A stretch of DNA of 64,000 nucleotides from Lutimaribacter_A marinistellae (GCF_042648365.1 NZ_JBHRXI010000029.1:3503-67502); one strand, 5' to 3'; shown: positions 42,104-51,761, counted from the first letter of the stretch. Made by a program: numbers and translations. Notes: generated by a model from the sequence alone, not told the origin.

Positions 42104-42514
42104 ATGTCTCTTCGGATTGGAAAGGTGATTGCGGTTGCCGCGCTGTCGCTCGGAGCGATGCCGGCATTCGCCTTCACGTCGATCGTCGGCCAAAGAGTGT
42201 ATCAGCTCAACGAGAACGTGTTCGAGGTTGTCCCTCGCGGACGCTCCAGGACGACGGACTATTGGTGTTCCGCTTCGGAATTTGCCCGTCGTGCGCTGGG
42301 TGCAGGCTGGAGGGATCGGGTCTACATCGTAAGGGGATATGGGCCAAGCGTAGCGACTGGGCGGCGCACCGCTGTCCAGTTCACACTGTATCCGGACAGG
42401 GCGGGGGTAGCACCGCTTCCGCCTGGTGGTATCCGCACGGGACTGAAACCGGGCGACAGCATGTCGATTTCGCAGGCCAACGGGTTTTGCGAGCCGATGC
42501 CGCGATCTTTCTGA
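42104..42514 (+). CDS. Small exported protein, paralogue 2
   Basis: 136 residues. A signal peptide of about 23 residues (ends AFA) precedes a domain with TTDYWCSASEFARRALGAGWRDRVYIV, which aligns with paralogue 1, and a final Cys in NGFCEP. AAAAGGAGCG ribosome site before ATG 42104; the start is 29 bases after the previous stop. The two are probably co-transcribed products of tandem duplication. The function is unknown; both should be periplasmic. Confidence 0.75.
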   Translation: MSLRIGKVIAVAALSLGAMPAFAFTSIVGQRVYQLNENVFEVVPRGRSRTTDYWCSASEFARRALGAGWRDRVYIVRGYGPSVATGRRTAVQFTLYPDRAGVAPLPPGGIRTGLKPGDSMSISQANGFCEPMPRSF

Positions 42515-42526
42515 AGTCTCGACATC

Positions 42527-42943
42527 GTGGCGCTAAACCAGTTCGTCTTCGAAACATACGGACCCGGCTTGATTGAGGTTACAGGGACCGTGGCAAATTG
42601 GTTGGCACAGTTCAATGCTGACGGGTTACTGACCCTTTTCGTGCGACACACCTCTTGCTCTCTTCTCGTTCAAGAGAATGCCGACCCGGAGGTTCAGACG
42701 GATCTTTCGGCCTTTTTCGAGAGGTTGGTGCCACCATCAGACCACCCCGCAATGTCATACCTGCGCCATACCTACGAGGGGCCTGATGACATGCCGGCAC
42801 ATATTAAGTCGGCGCTTTTGCCTGTTTCTTTGTCCATTCCGGTGCAGGCTGGGCGAATGCTCCTGGGTACATGGCAGGGCGTTTACCTATTCGAACACCG
42901 GTCGGCGCCGCAGTCGCGCAGAATCGTCGCACATATTGGGTGA
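42527..42943 (+). CDS. yjbQ: YjbQ family protein (UPF0047)
   Basis: 138 residues from a GTG at 42527. YjbQ/UPF0047 motifs: LFVRHTSCSLLVQENADPEVQTDL (about 37-60) and LLGTWQGVYLFEHR (about 111-124), with conserved His residues. E. coli YjbQ has weak thiamine-phosphate synthase activity; the physiological role is open. It starts 13 bases after paralogue 2, so it may be co-transcribed. Confidence 0.93.
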   Translation: MALNQFVFETYGPGLIEVTGTVANWLAQFNADGLLTLFVRHTSCSLLVQENADPEVQTDLSAFFERLVPPSDHPAMSYLRHTYEGPDDMPAHIKSALLPVSLSIPVQAGRMLLGTWQGVYLFEHRSAPQSRRIVAHIG

Positions 42944-43063
42944 GCCGCTTTATCTAGCGGCATGAATTTCCGTCTACCCAAAACTTGGCGGCTCCCCTAT
43001 AGTTGTGGATAAGTGGGACGAAGCGCTCACAACAGAGGCGGATCAGGGACGAGGAGACGGCGG

Positions 43064-43537
43064 ATGCGCTGCCCGTTTTGCGGAAATATCGACACTCAGG
43101 TAAAGGATTCTCGGCCCGCCGAGGATCATGTTTCAATCCGCAGAAGACGGTTCTGCCCGGCCTGTGGGGGTAGGTTTACCACTTACGAGCGGGTTCAGTT
43201 GCGCGATCTGGTGGTGATCAAGTCTTCGGGCAAACGCGAAGATTTCGATCGTGACAAACTGGAGCGTTCCATCCGTATCTCGATGCAGAAACGCCCAATC
43301 GAACCTGAACGTATCGATCAGATGATCTCGGGCATCGTGCGGCGGCTGGAAAGCATGGGCGAGACGGACATTCCGTCGAAAAAAATCGGTGAGATCGTGA
43401 TGGAAGCGCTGGCGCGGATCGACACGGTTGCTTATGTCCGTTTTGCAAGCGTCTACAAGAATTTCCAGGCGGCCGACGATTTCGAGGATTTCGTCCACGA
43501 GTTGCGCCCGCCCAAGCCTCCGACAGACGAAAGCTGA
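43064..43537 (+). CDS. nrdR: Transcriptional repressor NrdR
   Basis: 157 residues. N-terminal zinc ribbon MRCPFCG ... FCPACGGRFTTYERV (Cys3, 6, 31, 34), then an ATP-cone domain (KREDFDRDKLERSI ... IGEIVMEALARIDTVAYVRFASVYKNF). NrdR represses ribonucleotide reductase genes in response to dNTP levels. ATG 43064 follows GAGGAGA. Ten bases before ribD, the usual neighbour in alphaproteobacteria. Confidence 0.97.
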   Translation: MRCPFCGNIDTQVKDSRPAEDHVSIRRRRFCPACGGRFTTYERVQLRDLVVIKSSGKREDFDRDKLERSIRISMQKRPIEPERIDQMISGIVRRLESMGETDIPSKKIGEIVMEALARIDTVAYVRFASVYKNFQAADDFEDFVHELRPPKPPTDES

Positions 43538-43547
43538 ACGAGCCAGC

Positions 43548-44648
43548 GTGACCGATACTGACACACGATACATGGCGCTTGCCCTGTCATTGGGAAGGCG
43601 CGGCCAAGGAACTTGCTGGCCTAACCCGGCTGTCGGTTGCGTAATCGTGCGTGACGCTCGGATTGTCGGGCGGGGGTGGACCAAGCCGGGTGGCAGACCC
43701 CACGCCGAGACCGAGGCATTGGCGCAGGCCGGATCGCAAGCAAGAGGGGCGACCGCATATGTCAGCCTCGAGCCCTGCGCACATCATGGTCAGACGCCGC
43801 CCTGTGCCGAGGCGCTGATCAAGTCTCGCGTTGGTCGCGTCGTCTGTGCGGTCGAGGATAGCGACCCGAGAGTTTCGGGTCAGGGCTTTGCCATGCTGCG
43901 CGCCGCCGGGATCGAGGTGACGACAGGGGTTCTAAGGGCCGAGGCCGAGCGCGAACATGCGGGGTTCTTCCTAAAGACCGAGCAGGGCCGGCCATCGGTG
44001 ACGCTGAAAATCGCAGGGAGTTTCGATGGCCGTATCGCAACGGCGACGGGGCAGAGCAAATGGATCACGGGTCCCGAGGCGCGACGGATTGTTCACGGGG
44101 AACGAGCACGCCATGATGCAGTGATGGTCGGGGCCGGGACGGCCCGTTCCGACGATCCCGCCCTGACGGTCCGGGATTTGGGTTACAAGCATCAGCCGGT
44201 AAGGGTAGTTGCCTCCCGTCATCTGGACTTGCCGCTGATGGGACAACTTGCGAGAACCGCACGGAAAGTGCCTGTATGGCTATGTCACGGCGCCGGAGCG
44301 GATGCCGAACGGCTGCGAGCCTGGGAGGGATTGGGGGCGCGACTGTTGCCTTGCGCCGTCCACGGCGTGCAATTGGATGCAGCCGATCTGCTGCGGCAAC
44401 TTGGAAGTGCCGGGTTGACCAGCGTGTTTTGCGAGGGCGGCTCGGCTCTTGCTGCGTCGTTGCTCGCAGAAGATCTGGTGGATGAGTTGGTGGGGTTCTC
44501 GGCGGGGTTCGCAATTGGTGCCGAAGGCCTGCCCGCGATTGGTGCATTGGGGCTGGACAGTCTGGATGCAGCGGCACGCTTTGACCTTGTTGAAACCCGG
44601 CCCGCAGGTCGCGACGTGATGCATCGCTGGCGTCGTTCGCTGCGCTGA
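43548..44648 (+). CDS. ribD: Bifunctional riboflavin deaminase/reductase RibD
   Basis: 366 residues. Deaminase half: MALALSLGRRGQGTCWPNPAVGCVIV, zinc ligands in GRPHAETEAL and LEPCAHHGQTPPC. Reductase half starts at about residue 145 (RPSVTLKIAGSFDGRIATATGQSKWITG). It carries out steps 2 and 3 of riboflavin synthesis. I use the GTG at 43548, which gives the family-typical MTDTDTRYMALAL; an ATG at 43572 is possible. It is convergent with kpsC, stop codons adjoining. Confidence 0.96.
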   Translation: MTDTDTRYMALALSLGRRGQGTCWPNPAVGCVIVRDARIVGRGWTKPGGRPHAETEALAQAGSQARGATAYVSLEPCAHHGQTPPCAEALIKSRVGRVVCAVEDSDPRVSGQGFAMLRAAGIEVTTGVLRAEAEREHAGFFLKTEQGRPSVTLKIAGSFDGRIATATGQSKWITGPEARRIVHGERARHDAVMVGAGTARSDDPALTVRDLGYKHQPVRVVASRHLDLPLMGQLARTARKVPVWLCHGAGADAERLRAWEGLGARLLPCAVHGVQLDAADLLRQLGSAGLTSVFCEGGSALAASLLAEDLVDELVGFSAGFAIGAEGLPAIGALGLDSLDAAARFDLVETRPAGRDVMHRWRRSLR

Positions 44649-46649
44649 TCAGCGCCATATATGCGCGTAGGTTGCCAGCAACCCCTGGAGTTTTGAGACT
44701 GTACGGTTGGCAAGGCCGGGATGCGGAATCTCTCCGCGACTCAGCCGGTCGATGGCCACTTCGGCAGGGCAGGGCAGACCGGTTACCGGATCACGATACC
44801 GCGGGTAATCGATCAAGGTTGCGTGGGCCAGCCCCGCCAGCGAGGGACGTGCTCCGCGACGCGCCGGGACCGGTCCGCGATCGTCTGTCAAACCCCATCC
44901 TGCATAAAAGGGCGCTCCCAGGGTTGTGACCTTTACGCCCCGCAATAGTGCCTCGAACCCCATGAGTGACGTCATCGTCCACAGTTCATCCACCTGCGCC
45001 AACAAACCTACCGGGTCTGAGTGTTTGGCAACGACATCGGCCAAACCTTCGGCCTCGATCTTGCCATCCCTGAGCCCGGCTTCGACATCCGGATGAGGTT
45101 TGTAGACGATCACGGCCTCGGGATGCGCGGTCCGAACTGCACGTAGAAGGGCGAGGTTATCGCAAACGTCTCCTGCGCCTTTCAGGATCGACGCATCGTC
45201 CTCGACCTGTCCGGGAACAAGGACGCGGTAGCCCGCGGGCAAATTGGGCTGCTCGCCGCCAAGATTGTACTTGCTCATCCCGAGATCGACGATCTTCGCG
45301 ATCAGCCGTTCGGCGCGCCGTTCCTGATCAGGGCGCAGTGTCTCGCGCGTGGCGATCAGCTGTTCCAACCGGCTTGGCCGCGTTGGGTCGTAGTAGATGC
45401 CCAACTCGTCCGTGACCAGAGATAGCGGCGGGACCAGCTCTGCTCCCAATCCTCTGGACCGCAGAAAACCGTCTTCGACGCGCGTGACCGATGTGTCGGG
45501 TGGGGCCCGGTTTGCCCAACACATATGCGGGCGAGCATCGTCTTGGGGTTTATCTGGAACAAAACTCAGTTTTCCATGCCCGCCAAAGAAGTTTCGTAGG
45601 TGGTTCCGTTTCCATAGGCGCATGCCTGATGCTGTCCAGCCTGCATGATCCTGCCGCCACGCTCGAACCTGCGACTCCAGAGTGTCCAGAACCTGTTCCA
45701 ACTCGCACAACCTGTCACGATAGGGATCATACCAGCGCGGGTAGATGATCAGCGCGGCGGCAACCAATTGCGCGCGGGTCAAACGACGTTCGCGCCGGGG
45801 GACGGGATTTTGATCCTGCGTCAGCCCCCATCCGGCATAGAAAGGTTGGCCGAACACTCGTGGTTTGTGCCCGGCAAGAATAGCCTCGAACCCCATTTGG
45901 GAGGACAGCGTATAGACACCTACCGCGCCCTCGAGCAGGGCGCGCGGGCTGACATTCTCCGTGAGCAATGCGATGCGGTCGTTGGTATGCTCAGGTCCGA
46001 AGTAACCAGCACGGTAGCCCTTGAGCGTTTCAGGGTGGCTCTTGATGATCACGCGGGCGCCGGGGTTTTCCTCTTGCGCGAAAACCAGCATTTCGCGGAA
46101 AAGGGCGTCGTCCCCGTTGCTCGCAGTTACGGAGGCGTCGCCGCGTGTCTGGTCGATTACCAATACATAACCGGGGTCAGGGGCCAGCGCTGAGGGGTCG
46201 AACCCGCTGTACTTGCTGAGTTCAAGCTCTGCAATCCTCGCCATTGCTGCGCGTGCCGCGTCAAGGAGGGCGGTGTCGTCGAGGGGATGGGTGGCGAGCA
46301 AGGTTTCGAGATCCGAAGGATGACGCGCGTCGAAATGAACCCCGGCATGATCAATGCTGAGGCCAAGCGGCGGTTCCCCCGCCCGTCCGGGATGAAGGGA
46401 TCGCAGAAACGCATCTTCGACTGTAATGACCGGCACGTCGTATTTCGCTGCGATGGCACGTCCTCGAGACGCGGTGGGGCTGGCGCCCCATATCGCTACT
46501 GCGTCCCCGGGTCCGGGAAGGCCGAGCCGGATGTCGTAGCCGGACAGGCTCAGGATCCGGCGAACGCGCTTTTGGGTCAGGAAACCGCCGTTGTAAACGA
46601 ACAGCCGAGAGCGATTGCCCTCGGCTGAACCTTGCGGGACTGACCGCAC
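44649..46649 (-). CDS. kpsC: Capsular polysaccharide Kdo-transferase/export protein KpsC
   Basis: 666 residues with two related capsule-synthesis modules (about 15-320 and 345-640), each containing a YTLSSQMGFEA/WTMTSLMGFEA type motif and FYAGWGLT. KpsC adds beta-Kdo residues to the lipid terminus of group 2 capsule glycans. The start is a GTG at 46649 with GGAGG 7 bases upstream. It follows the kpsD-like gene with overlapping signals (its ribosome site lies in that gene's 3' end), so the two are coupled. Confidence 0.94.
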   Translation of the reverse strand: MRSVPQGSAEGNRSRLFVYNGGFLTQKRVRRILSLSGYDIRLGLPGPGDAVAIWGASPTASRGRAIAAKYDVPVITVEDAFLRSLHPGRAGEPPLGLSIDHAGVHFDARHPSDLETLLATHPLDDTALLDAARAAMARIAELELSKYSGFDPSALAPDPGYVLVIDQTRGDASVTASNGDDALFREMLVFAQEENPGARVIIKSHPETLKGYRAGYFGPEHTNDRIALLTENVSPRALLEGAVGVYTLSSQMGFEAILAGHKPRVFGQPFYAGWGLTQDQNPVPRRERRLTRAQLVAAALIIYPRWYDPYRDRLCELEQVLDTLESQVRAWRQDHAGWTASGMRLWKRNHLRNFFGGHGKLSFVPDKPQDDARPHMCWANRAPPDTSVTRVEDGFLRSRGLGAELVPPLSLVTDELGIYYDPTRPSRLEQLIATRETLRPDQERRAERLIAKIVDLGMSKYNLGGEQPNLPAGYRVLVPGQVEDDASILKGAGDVCDNLALLRAVRTAHPEAVIVYKPHPDVEAGLRDGKIEAEGLADVVAKHSDPVGLLAQVDELWTMTSLMGFEALLRGVKVTTLGAPFYAGWGLTDDRGPVPARRGARPSLAGLAHATLIDYPRYRDPVTGLPCPAEVAIDRLSRGEIPHPGLANRTVSKLQGLLATYAHIWR

Positions 46650-46652
46650 CTA

Positions 46653-47786
46653 TCAGCCTCCGGTGATAGACGCGATGTTGGCAAGCGGCGTCAGGCCGCC
46701 CGAAATGAGCGAGATCGTTTTGGTCCACTGCGCATAAGGCGCTTCGGTGACGTAGATGGTGTCTTCGTCGCGGACAACGAAATCACGCGCCATGAACAGC
46801 CCGTTTGGTTCGGTCAGGTTGAGCACGTAGACCATGCGCTGCGCTCCTTGAAGGTCGGTACGGCCAAGCACCTGGCCTGCGATCTCCGCAGGTTCGTTGC
46901 GGAACACGAAAACCCCAGTGGGATCCGACGAAAGCGAGAGCAAACCACCGACCTGTGCAATGGCCTCAAGCGCTGACAGGTCCTGCGTTTCGAACGGTAC
47001 GCGGGACTGGCTGGACATCGCGCCGAGCGCGGTAAAGGACCTCGTGTCCTGTTCGACGAGAATCTTGTCACCGCCACGCAGCGCGATATCGAGTTCGGGG
47101 TGGTTGAAAAGATCCTGATACCAGATCTTGCCCTGTTCATGACCGCGGATCACGGTAACCTCGGCGATTTCGGGTTCGATCGTGACACCGCCGGCCTGTG
47201 CCAGCATCGTTGCCAAGGTACGGGTCGGGCGTTCAATTGGGTAGACGCCTTGCGCACCGATTGCACCTGTCAGTGAAACGGTAGATCCGTCCCCTGCAAG
47301 GCGTCGCACCTGGACCTGCGGGTCCGGGGTCTGATCCTCGAGCTTGGAGGTAATCATTTCGCGCAATTGGTCGGGAGTGTTGCCAGAGGCGCGAACGCGA
47401 CCGGCGTAAGGAACGAAGATAAAGCCAGCGCTGTCGACTTGCACTTCTTCGAGGACGGTTGCATTGGTGGCTTCTCCCGCCAGAAGCCCGTCATCGACGT
47501 TTTCCCAGATCGTCAAGCCAAGCACATCACCTGGTCGGATCGTGTCCGACGTCAGGGTTCCGGCATTCTTGAACGTATCAGAGAAGCCAAAGGCGGGTAC
47601 GACGGCGGTGGCGCGTGTAACGCGGTCGTTCACTGACACGATGAATGCATCGCCTTCGCGTTGGACGGAGCCGGCAAAGATTTCGCGCTTGTTTGGGCCC
47701 ACTTTGGGCAGTGAGCACGCGCCCACGATGCCCAACGCAGCAAGCAGGGCAATGGGCTTTGCCCATTGAACGGTAAGGGATTTCAC
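46653..47786 (-). CDS. Polysaccharide export lipoprotein (Wza/KpsD-like)
   Basis: 377 residues. A lipoprotein signal ends in LGIVGACS (Cys at residue 24). A poly-export domain follows (TIRPGDVLGLTIWENVD ... VDSAGFIFVPYAGRVRASG, about 82-150) and then two SLBB-type domains (about 165-340). It forms the outer-membrane channel for capsule export. A GTG start at 47786 with GAGGAG upstream. In typical group 2 loci this is KpsD; here it stands between kpsS and kpsC. Confidence 0.9.
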   Translation of the reverse strand: MKSLTVQWAKPIALLAALGIVGACSLPKVGPNKREIFAGSVQREGDAFIVSVNDRVTRATAVVPAFGFSDTFKNAGTLTSDTIRPGDVLGLTIWENVDDGLLAGEATNATVLEEVQVDSAGFIFVPYAGRVRASGNTPDQLREMITSKLEDQTPDPQVQVRRLAGDGSTVSLTGAIGAQGVYPIERPTRTLATMLAQAGGVTIEPEIAEVTVIRGHEQGKIWYQDLFNHPELDIALRGGDKILVEQDTRSFTALGAMSSQSRVPFETQDLSALEAIAQVGGLLSLSSDPTGVFVFRNEPAEIAGQVLGRTDLQGAQRMVYVLNLTEPNGLFMARDFVVRDEDTIYVTEAPYAQWTKTISLISGGLTPLANIASITGG

Positions 47787-47883
47787 TGCTCGGTCTCCTC
47801 GACCTTGTTATGTTTCTGCCTCGGTTTTTTGGGTCAAGCTATCGGAATCCGGATGAAAAATCCAGTCCCGCGGGCAGAAGCCG

Positions 47884-49176
47884 TCAGTTCACCAGCCGCA
47901 ACTGTTGCCTTGGGGCCGCTGTGCCGGATTTCAGCGCGTCATAAGGATCTTCCGGCGACAGCATCATGTCGACCACCTGACGCAGCAATTGGCGGCGGCC
48001 CTTTCGGGAATAGAACCCGCCCGGCACCTGGCTCGTTTCCAGCAAGAACCGGCGATAATCCTTGTACGCGCGGGCATCAGGCCGCTGGGCTGCCGCAAAG
48101 AAATCTCGGATAGGCTGGGACGAGACGAATTCCGGTTTGGCATAGACGGCGCGACCGAAGACGCGGATCGGGATGCCGCGCCACAGCACTTGCTGGCCTG
48201 CGGTCGAATTGACCGTCACGGCCGTGCGCGTATCGTTGAGAAGTTGGGCAAGTTTACCGCCGCGCACGTAATGGACGCGTCCCTTGAGGCCGTGCAGCTT
48301 CGCCAACCGTCTGACTTCGCGCCGGATCGGGACGCGCCCATCTTCCAGCGGATGAGCCTTGACCACCAGGTGATGGTGTTTTGGGGCACTGCCAGCAAAG
48401 CCCTCGAAAACCTCTTCGAGAAATTCGGTCATCGAAGAAAACGGCGAATGGGCCTGGAAAGAACTGTCATGCTCCAGTTGCAGCAAGGCGAGATGGTAGG
48501 GGAAACCGCCGTTCCGGATGCGCATCGTTTCGAATTGGCGTTCGGCCCAGTGGGCAGGCATGAGCAGCAGGCGTGTCAGGTAGAGCTGAAATTCCTTGGC
48601 AACCGTCAGGCTGCGATGAGGACGAAAATTGCGATACCTGCCATTTCGAAACATCACGAACCAATGATAAAGCGCGCCATAGAACACATGCTGGCGCATG
48701 TCGCCCCAGTGAGACGGCGGCAAGGGGGCTTCCATGTCGGACAACTCCAGCGCCGTCTGCATGTCGGCTACGTTCATGTCCATCAGGCGCGAATTGCCAT
48801 TCGAGCCATCGCGTTCATAGGTGACCCACCAAGGGCGCAGGTACCCCTCCTCGAACACATGGATTTTCAGGCCACGGGATCGGGCGATCTTGACTGCCTT
48901 GGCATGAACGGGACGCGTATCGCCATAAAGAACCAGATCCGTCACGCCCTTGGCGTTCAGCAGATTCTCCAACGTTGCGGGCCAGTCGTCGGAGGTGCCA
49001 AGGTACGGAATATAACTTTCCCGATCAAACCAGAATGCGCGGTCTCCAGCATTGAAGCCGACGCGCCATACTTCGGTTCCCGCCCTGCGAAGCATCTTGG
49101 CGAGCCCGTTAAAAAACGGTCCATGGGGGCCTTGCAGGAATAAGAAGACCCGTTTTCGGGTCGCCGAGCCGGGCAT
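47884..49176 (-). CDS. kpsS: Capsular polysaccharide Kdo-transferase KpsS
   Basis: 430 residues from ATG 49176 (AAGGAAGG upstream). KpsS family features: FLFLQGPHGPFFNGLAKMLRRAG (about 10-32), FEEGYLRPWWVTYERDGSN, and the C-terminal VVKAHPLEDGR and VTVNSTAGQQVLWRGIPIRVFG. KpsS starts the poly-Kdo linker on phosphatidylglycerol. First gene of the capsule cassette; 97 bases separate it from the kpsD-like gene. No glycosyltransferases or kpsMT/E are in the window. Confidence 0.93.
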   Translation of the reverse strand: MPGSATRKRVFLFLQGPHGPFFNGLAKMLRRAGTEVWRVGFNAGDRAFWFDRESYIPYLGTSDDWPATLENLLNAKGVTDLVLYGDTRPVHAKAVKIARSRGLKIHVFEEGYLRPWWVTYERDGSNGNSRLMDMNVADMQTALELSDMEAPLPPSHWGDMRQHVFYGALYHWFVMFRNGRYRNFRPHRSLTVAKEFQLYLTRLLLMPAHWAERQFETMRIRNGGFPYHLALLQLEHDSSFQAHSPFSSMTEFLEEVFEGFAGSAPKHHHLVVKAHPLEDGRVPIRREVRRLAKLHGLKGRVHYVRGGKLAQLLNDTRTAVTVNSTAGQQVLWRGIPIRVFGRAVYAKPEFVSSQPIRDFFAAAQRPDARAYKDYRRFLLETSQVPGGFYSRKGRRQLLRQVVDMMLSPEDPYDALKSGTAAPRQQLRLVN

Positions 49177-49340
49177 GATCCTTCCTTGTCGTCTCATTGC
49201 TGTGATCCGGCCAGTGGTAACGCGTCAATCCGGCAAAACTATGGCTCCATACGGGCGGCGCTGCAAGCCGGGCTTGCCGAGGGCCGGGTGGCTGTTTACC
49301 TCGTGGGGCAGAGCTCTGAACCGGTAAGGGAGTCCGCATC

Positions 49341-49928
49341 ATGTTCACTGGCATCGTCACCGATATCGGCACCGTCGTCGAAACCGAGCAGGCAGGCGAT
49401 CTGCGCGCCCGGATCCGGACGAGCTATGACACCGCGACGATTGACATAGGTGCGTCGATCGCGAGCGACGGTGTGTGTCTGACCGTGGTGGATCTGGGAC
49501 CCGATTGGTACGACGTAGAGATAAGCGCTGAAACGGTCTCCAAGACGAATCTTGACACTTGGACGCCTGGAAAGCGCGTGAACCTCGAGCGCGCGCTCAA
49601 GGTCGGGGATGAGCTGGGCGGCCATATCGTTTCGGGGCATGTCGACGGCGTGGCCGAAATCGTTGGTATGAAGGATGAAGGCGACAGCACACGGGTGACC
49701 TTGCGCGCCCCGGATGCGCTCGCACGATTTATCGCTCCTAAAGGGTCGGTTGCATTGAACGGGACGTCGCTGACCGTGAACGAGGTGAATGGAACGGAGT
49801 TCGGTATCAATTTCATTCCGCACACCAAGGAAGTCACCACTTGGGGTGATGCCAAAACAGGTGATCGGATCAATCTGGAGATCGATACACTTGCCCGCTA
49901 CGTCGCACGATTGGCCGAGATCGGCTGA
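49341..49928 (+). CDS. ribE: Riboflavin synthase, alpha subunit
   Basis: 195 residues, two lumazine-binding repeats (MFTGIVTDIGTV at the start and HIVSGHVDGVAEIV at about 95). It condenses two lumazines to riboflavin. ATG 49341 follows AAGGGAG. No FMN riboswitch is seen upstream. Separated from ribD by the capsule cassette on the other strand. Confidence 0.97.
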   Translation: MFTGIVTDIGTVVETEQAGDLRARIRTSYDTATIDIGASIASDGVCLTVVDLGPDWYDVEISAETVSKTNLDTWTPGKRVNLERALKVGDELGGHIVSGHVDGVAEIVGMKDEGDSTRVTLRAPDALARFIAPKGSVALNGTSLTVNEVNGTEFGINFIPHTKEVTTWGDAKTGDRINLEIDTLARYVARLAEIG

Positions 49929-50024
49929 GGTTTCCTTTCCGGCCAGGCCTGCGTCGGTTGCTGGCACACCCCGGTACGAGTTCGAAGACGCGTTCGCGAG
50001 ACCAAAGGCATAGGTGGTTCTAGG

Positions 50025-50915
50025 CTATCCGTTCCAGAGGACAGTGCCTAGTTCGCCAACGTCATAGCCGCCGGTTTCAGTTGCGCGTCGCGCGAAGGCG
50101 TCACCTTTGAGAAACTGAAGCAGCGTCTGGAACGGCGGTTCGAACCAGGCTTTCCTGTCGACAAGCAAGCCGAACTGTTCGTCGATAATCGGCAGAAATG
50201 AAAGGCCATAACTTTGCGCCACCGCTTCCAGGCCGAATGCCACATCCGCGGTGCCCCTTCGCACGGCCTCGACCGCCGTATCCTCGGTCCGTGCTGTTTC
50301 GGCAAACTCCAACTGCCCGATGTCGACCCCCGCACGCTCGGCAAGGTGACGGAAAAGCCTGTCTGTCCCTGATTCAGGCTGTCGTGGGACGATTCGGCAG
50401 CCTGCAACATCCGCCAATTCGCGGAACGGTCCTGCGTCGGGGCGGAAGACAAGGCCCCGTCGGCGTACAGCGAAGGAGATCAGCACCGAGTTACGCTGCG
50501 CTGCGGCCTGCGCAACCAGTGACGTGTTCCAACTGTCGTTTTCCGGGTCATGAACATGCAGCCCGGCCGACATTCCCTCTCCGCGCAAGAACCTGTCCAA
50601 CCCGTCGAGCGAGCCATCGAAAAACGTGGCCAAGCCGCAGCGTGATTGCCGGATTGCCCAATCGAGAAGCGGATCGTGGCTGCCCAGTACGATGGGCGGA
50701 AGCTTGACGGGCGCACTGCCGACACCGCCGGTTTTTGCGCCCGCGATCCAGGCGCGTATCTCTTCCGCCGGAAAGAGCAGTTTGCCTGTCGCACGAGAGC
50801 AGGGGACGGCGCCCGAAGCGGCCAGGTCATAAACCTTTCGTTCTTTCAGGCGCAGCAGTTCAGCCAATTCCTTGACGGTCAGGTATTCGTGATCGGGAAA
50901 GCCGGTGTCGGTCAT
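50025..50915 (-). CDS. HTH regulator with periplasmic-binding-protein-like domain
   Basis: 296 residues. An excisionase-type HTH (LTVKELAELLRLKERKVYDLAASGAVPC, about 12-40) is followed by a PBP-like domain (about 75-290; HDPLLDWAIRQSRCGLATFF, then GTADVAFGLEAVAQSYGL). Such proteins occur next to molybdate/tungstate transporters and probably sense the oxyanion. It lies 27 bases downstream of tupA, same strand, as the last gene of that operon. AAGGAAGG is 13 bases before ATG 50915. Confidence 0.85.
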   Translation of the reverse strand: MTDTGFPDHEYLTVKELAELLRLKERKVYDLAASGAVPCSRATGKLLFPAEEIRAWIAGAKTGGVGSAPVKLPPIVLGSHDPLLDWAIRQSRCGLATFFDGSLDGLDRFLRGEGMSAGLHVHDPENDSWNTSLVAQAAAQRNSVLISFAVRRRGLVFRPDAGPFRELADVAGCRIVPRQPESGTDRLFRHLAERAGVDIGQLEFAETARTEDTAVEAVRRGTADVAFGLEAVAQSYGLSFLPIIDEQFGLLVDRKAWFEPPFQTLLQFLKGDAFARRATETGGYDVGELGTVLWNG

Positions 50916-50942
50916 GATGGTCAGAGCCTTCCTTGAACTGGT

Positions 50943-51761
50943 TCACTCTTGGGGCGCATTTGGAAAAAACAATTGTTGTCCGCCGACTTCATGGCTGGCA
51001 ATGGCGCCTTGACCTTCATCCGACATCAACCAGTCGGCAAAGGTCAGCGCGGCCTCTGCATTCACGTTCGGGCATTTCTTGGGATTCACGGGGATCACGC
51101 CATACTGATTGAACAGGTCGCTGTCGCCCTCGACCCGGATCGCGTAGTCCTGCTTGTTGGCAAAGCTGATCCAGGTTGCCCGGTCCGTCATTGCGTACGC
51201 GCCCATGCCGATCGCGGCGTTAAGCGTCGCACCCATGCCAGAGCCTGTTTCGCGGTACCAGGTGCCACTGGCTTTTGTGGGATCTATGCCCGCTCGGGTC
51301 CACAGCGCAACTTCCTTCTTGTGGGTGCCGCTGTCGTCCCCACGCGATGCGAAGAGCGCTTCGCTTTCCGATATTCGCGCAAGGGCAGCCGCGGCCTCAT
51401 CCATCCCGTCAATGCTGGCGGGGTCGGCCTCGGGTCCGACAAGAATAAAATCGTTATACATCAGATCGGTACGCGCCGTTCCGAACCCTTCCGCCACAAA
51501 AGCTTCCTCGGCGCTTTTTGCATGTACAAGCAGCAGGTCCCCATCGCAGTTGCGCGCGTTTCGGATGGCTTGGCCGGTGCCGACTGCGACGACGTTGACG
51601 CGAATACCGGTCTTTTGCTCGAACAATGGCAGGATATGGTCGTAGAGACCTGAATTTGCAGTCGAGGTCGTGGACTGTACGATGATCGATTTGTCCTGCG
51701 CGGTTGCAGTACCGGCCAGCAGAAGGCTGAAAGCAACCGTGCCGAGGATCTTTACGAGCAT
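50943..51761 (-). CDS. tupA: Tungstate ABC transporter, substrate-binding protein
   Basis: 272 residues. Signal peptide of about 21 residues (ends ATA). The oxyanion-binding STTSTANSGL motif (residues 30-39) and YNDFILVGPEADP, GDDSGTH and YRETGSGMG are TupA features. It delivers tungstate (possibly molybdate) to TupB/TupC in the inner membrane. AAGGAA lies before ATG 51761. Tungstate versus molybdate rests on family resemblance. Confidence 0.92.
   Translation of the reverse strand: MLVKILGTVAFSLLLAGTATAQDKSIIVQSTTSTANSGLYDHILPLFEQKTGIRVNVVAVGTGQAIRNARNCDGDLLLVHAKSAEEAFVAEGFGTARTDLMYNDFILVGPEADPASIDGMDEAAAALARISESEALFASRGDDSGTHKKEVALWTRAGIDPTKASGTWYRETGSGMGATLNAAIGMGAYAMTDRATWISFANKQDYAIRVEGDSDLFNQYGVIPVNPKKCPNVNAEAALTFADWLMSDEGQGAIASHEVGGQQLFFPNAPQE

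Noticed and set aside
49177..49340. Regulatory RNA before ribE
   Set aside because: The 164-base interval holds a ribosome site but no stable paired element or riboswitch motif that I could recognise.
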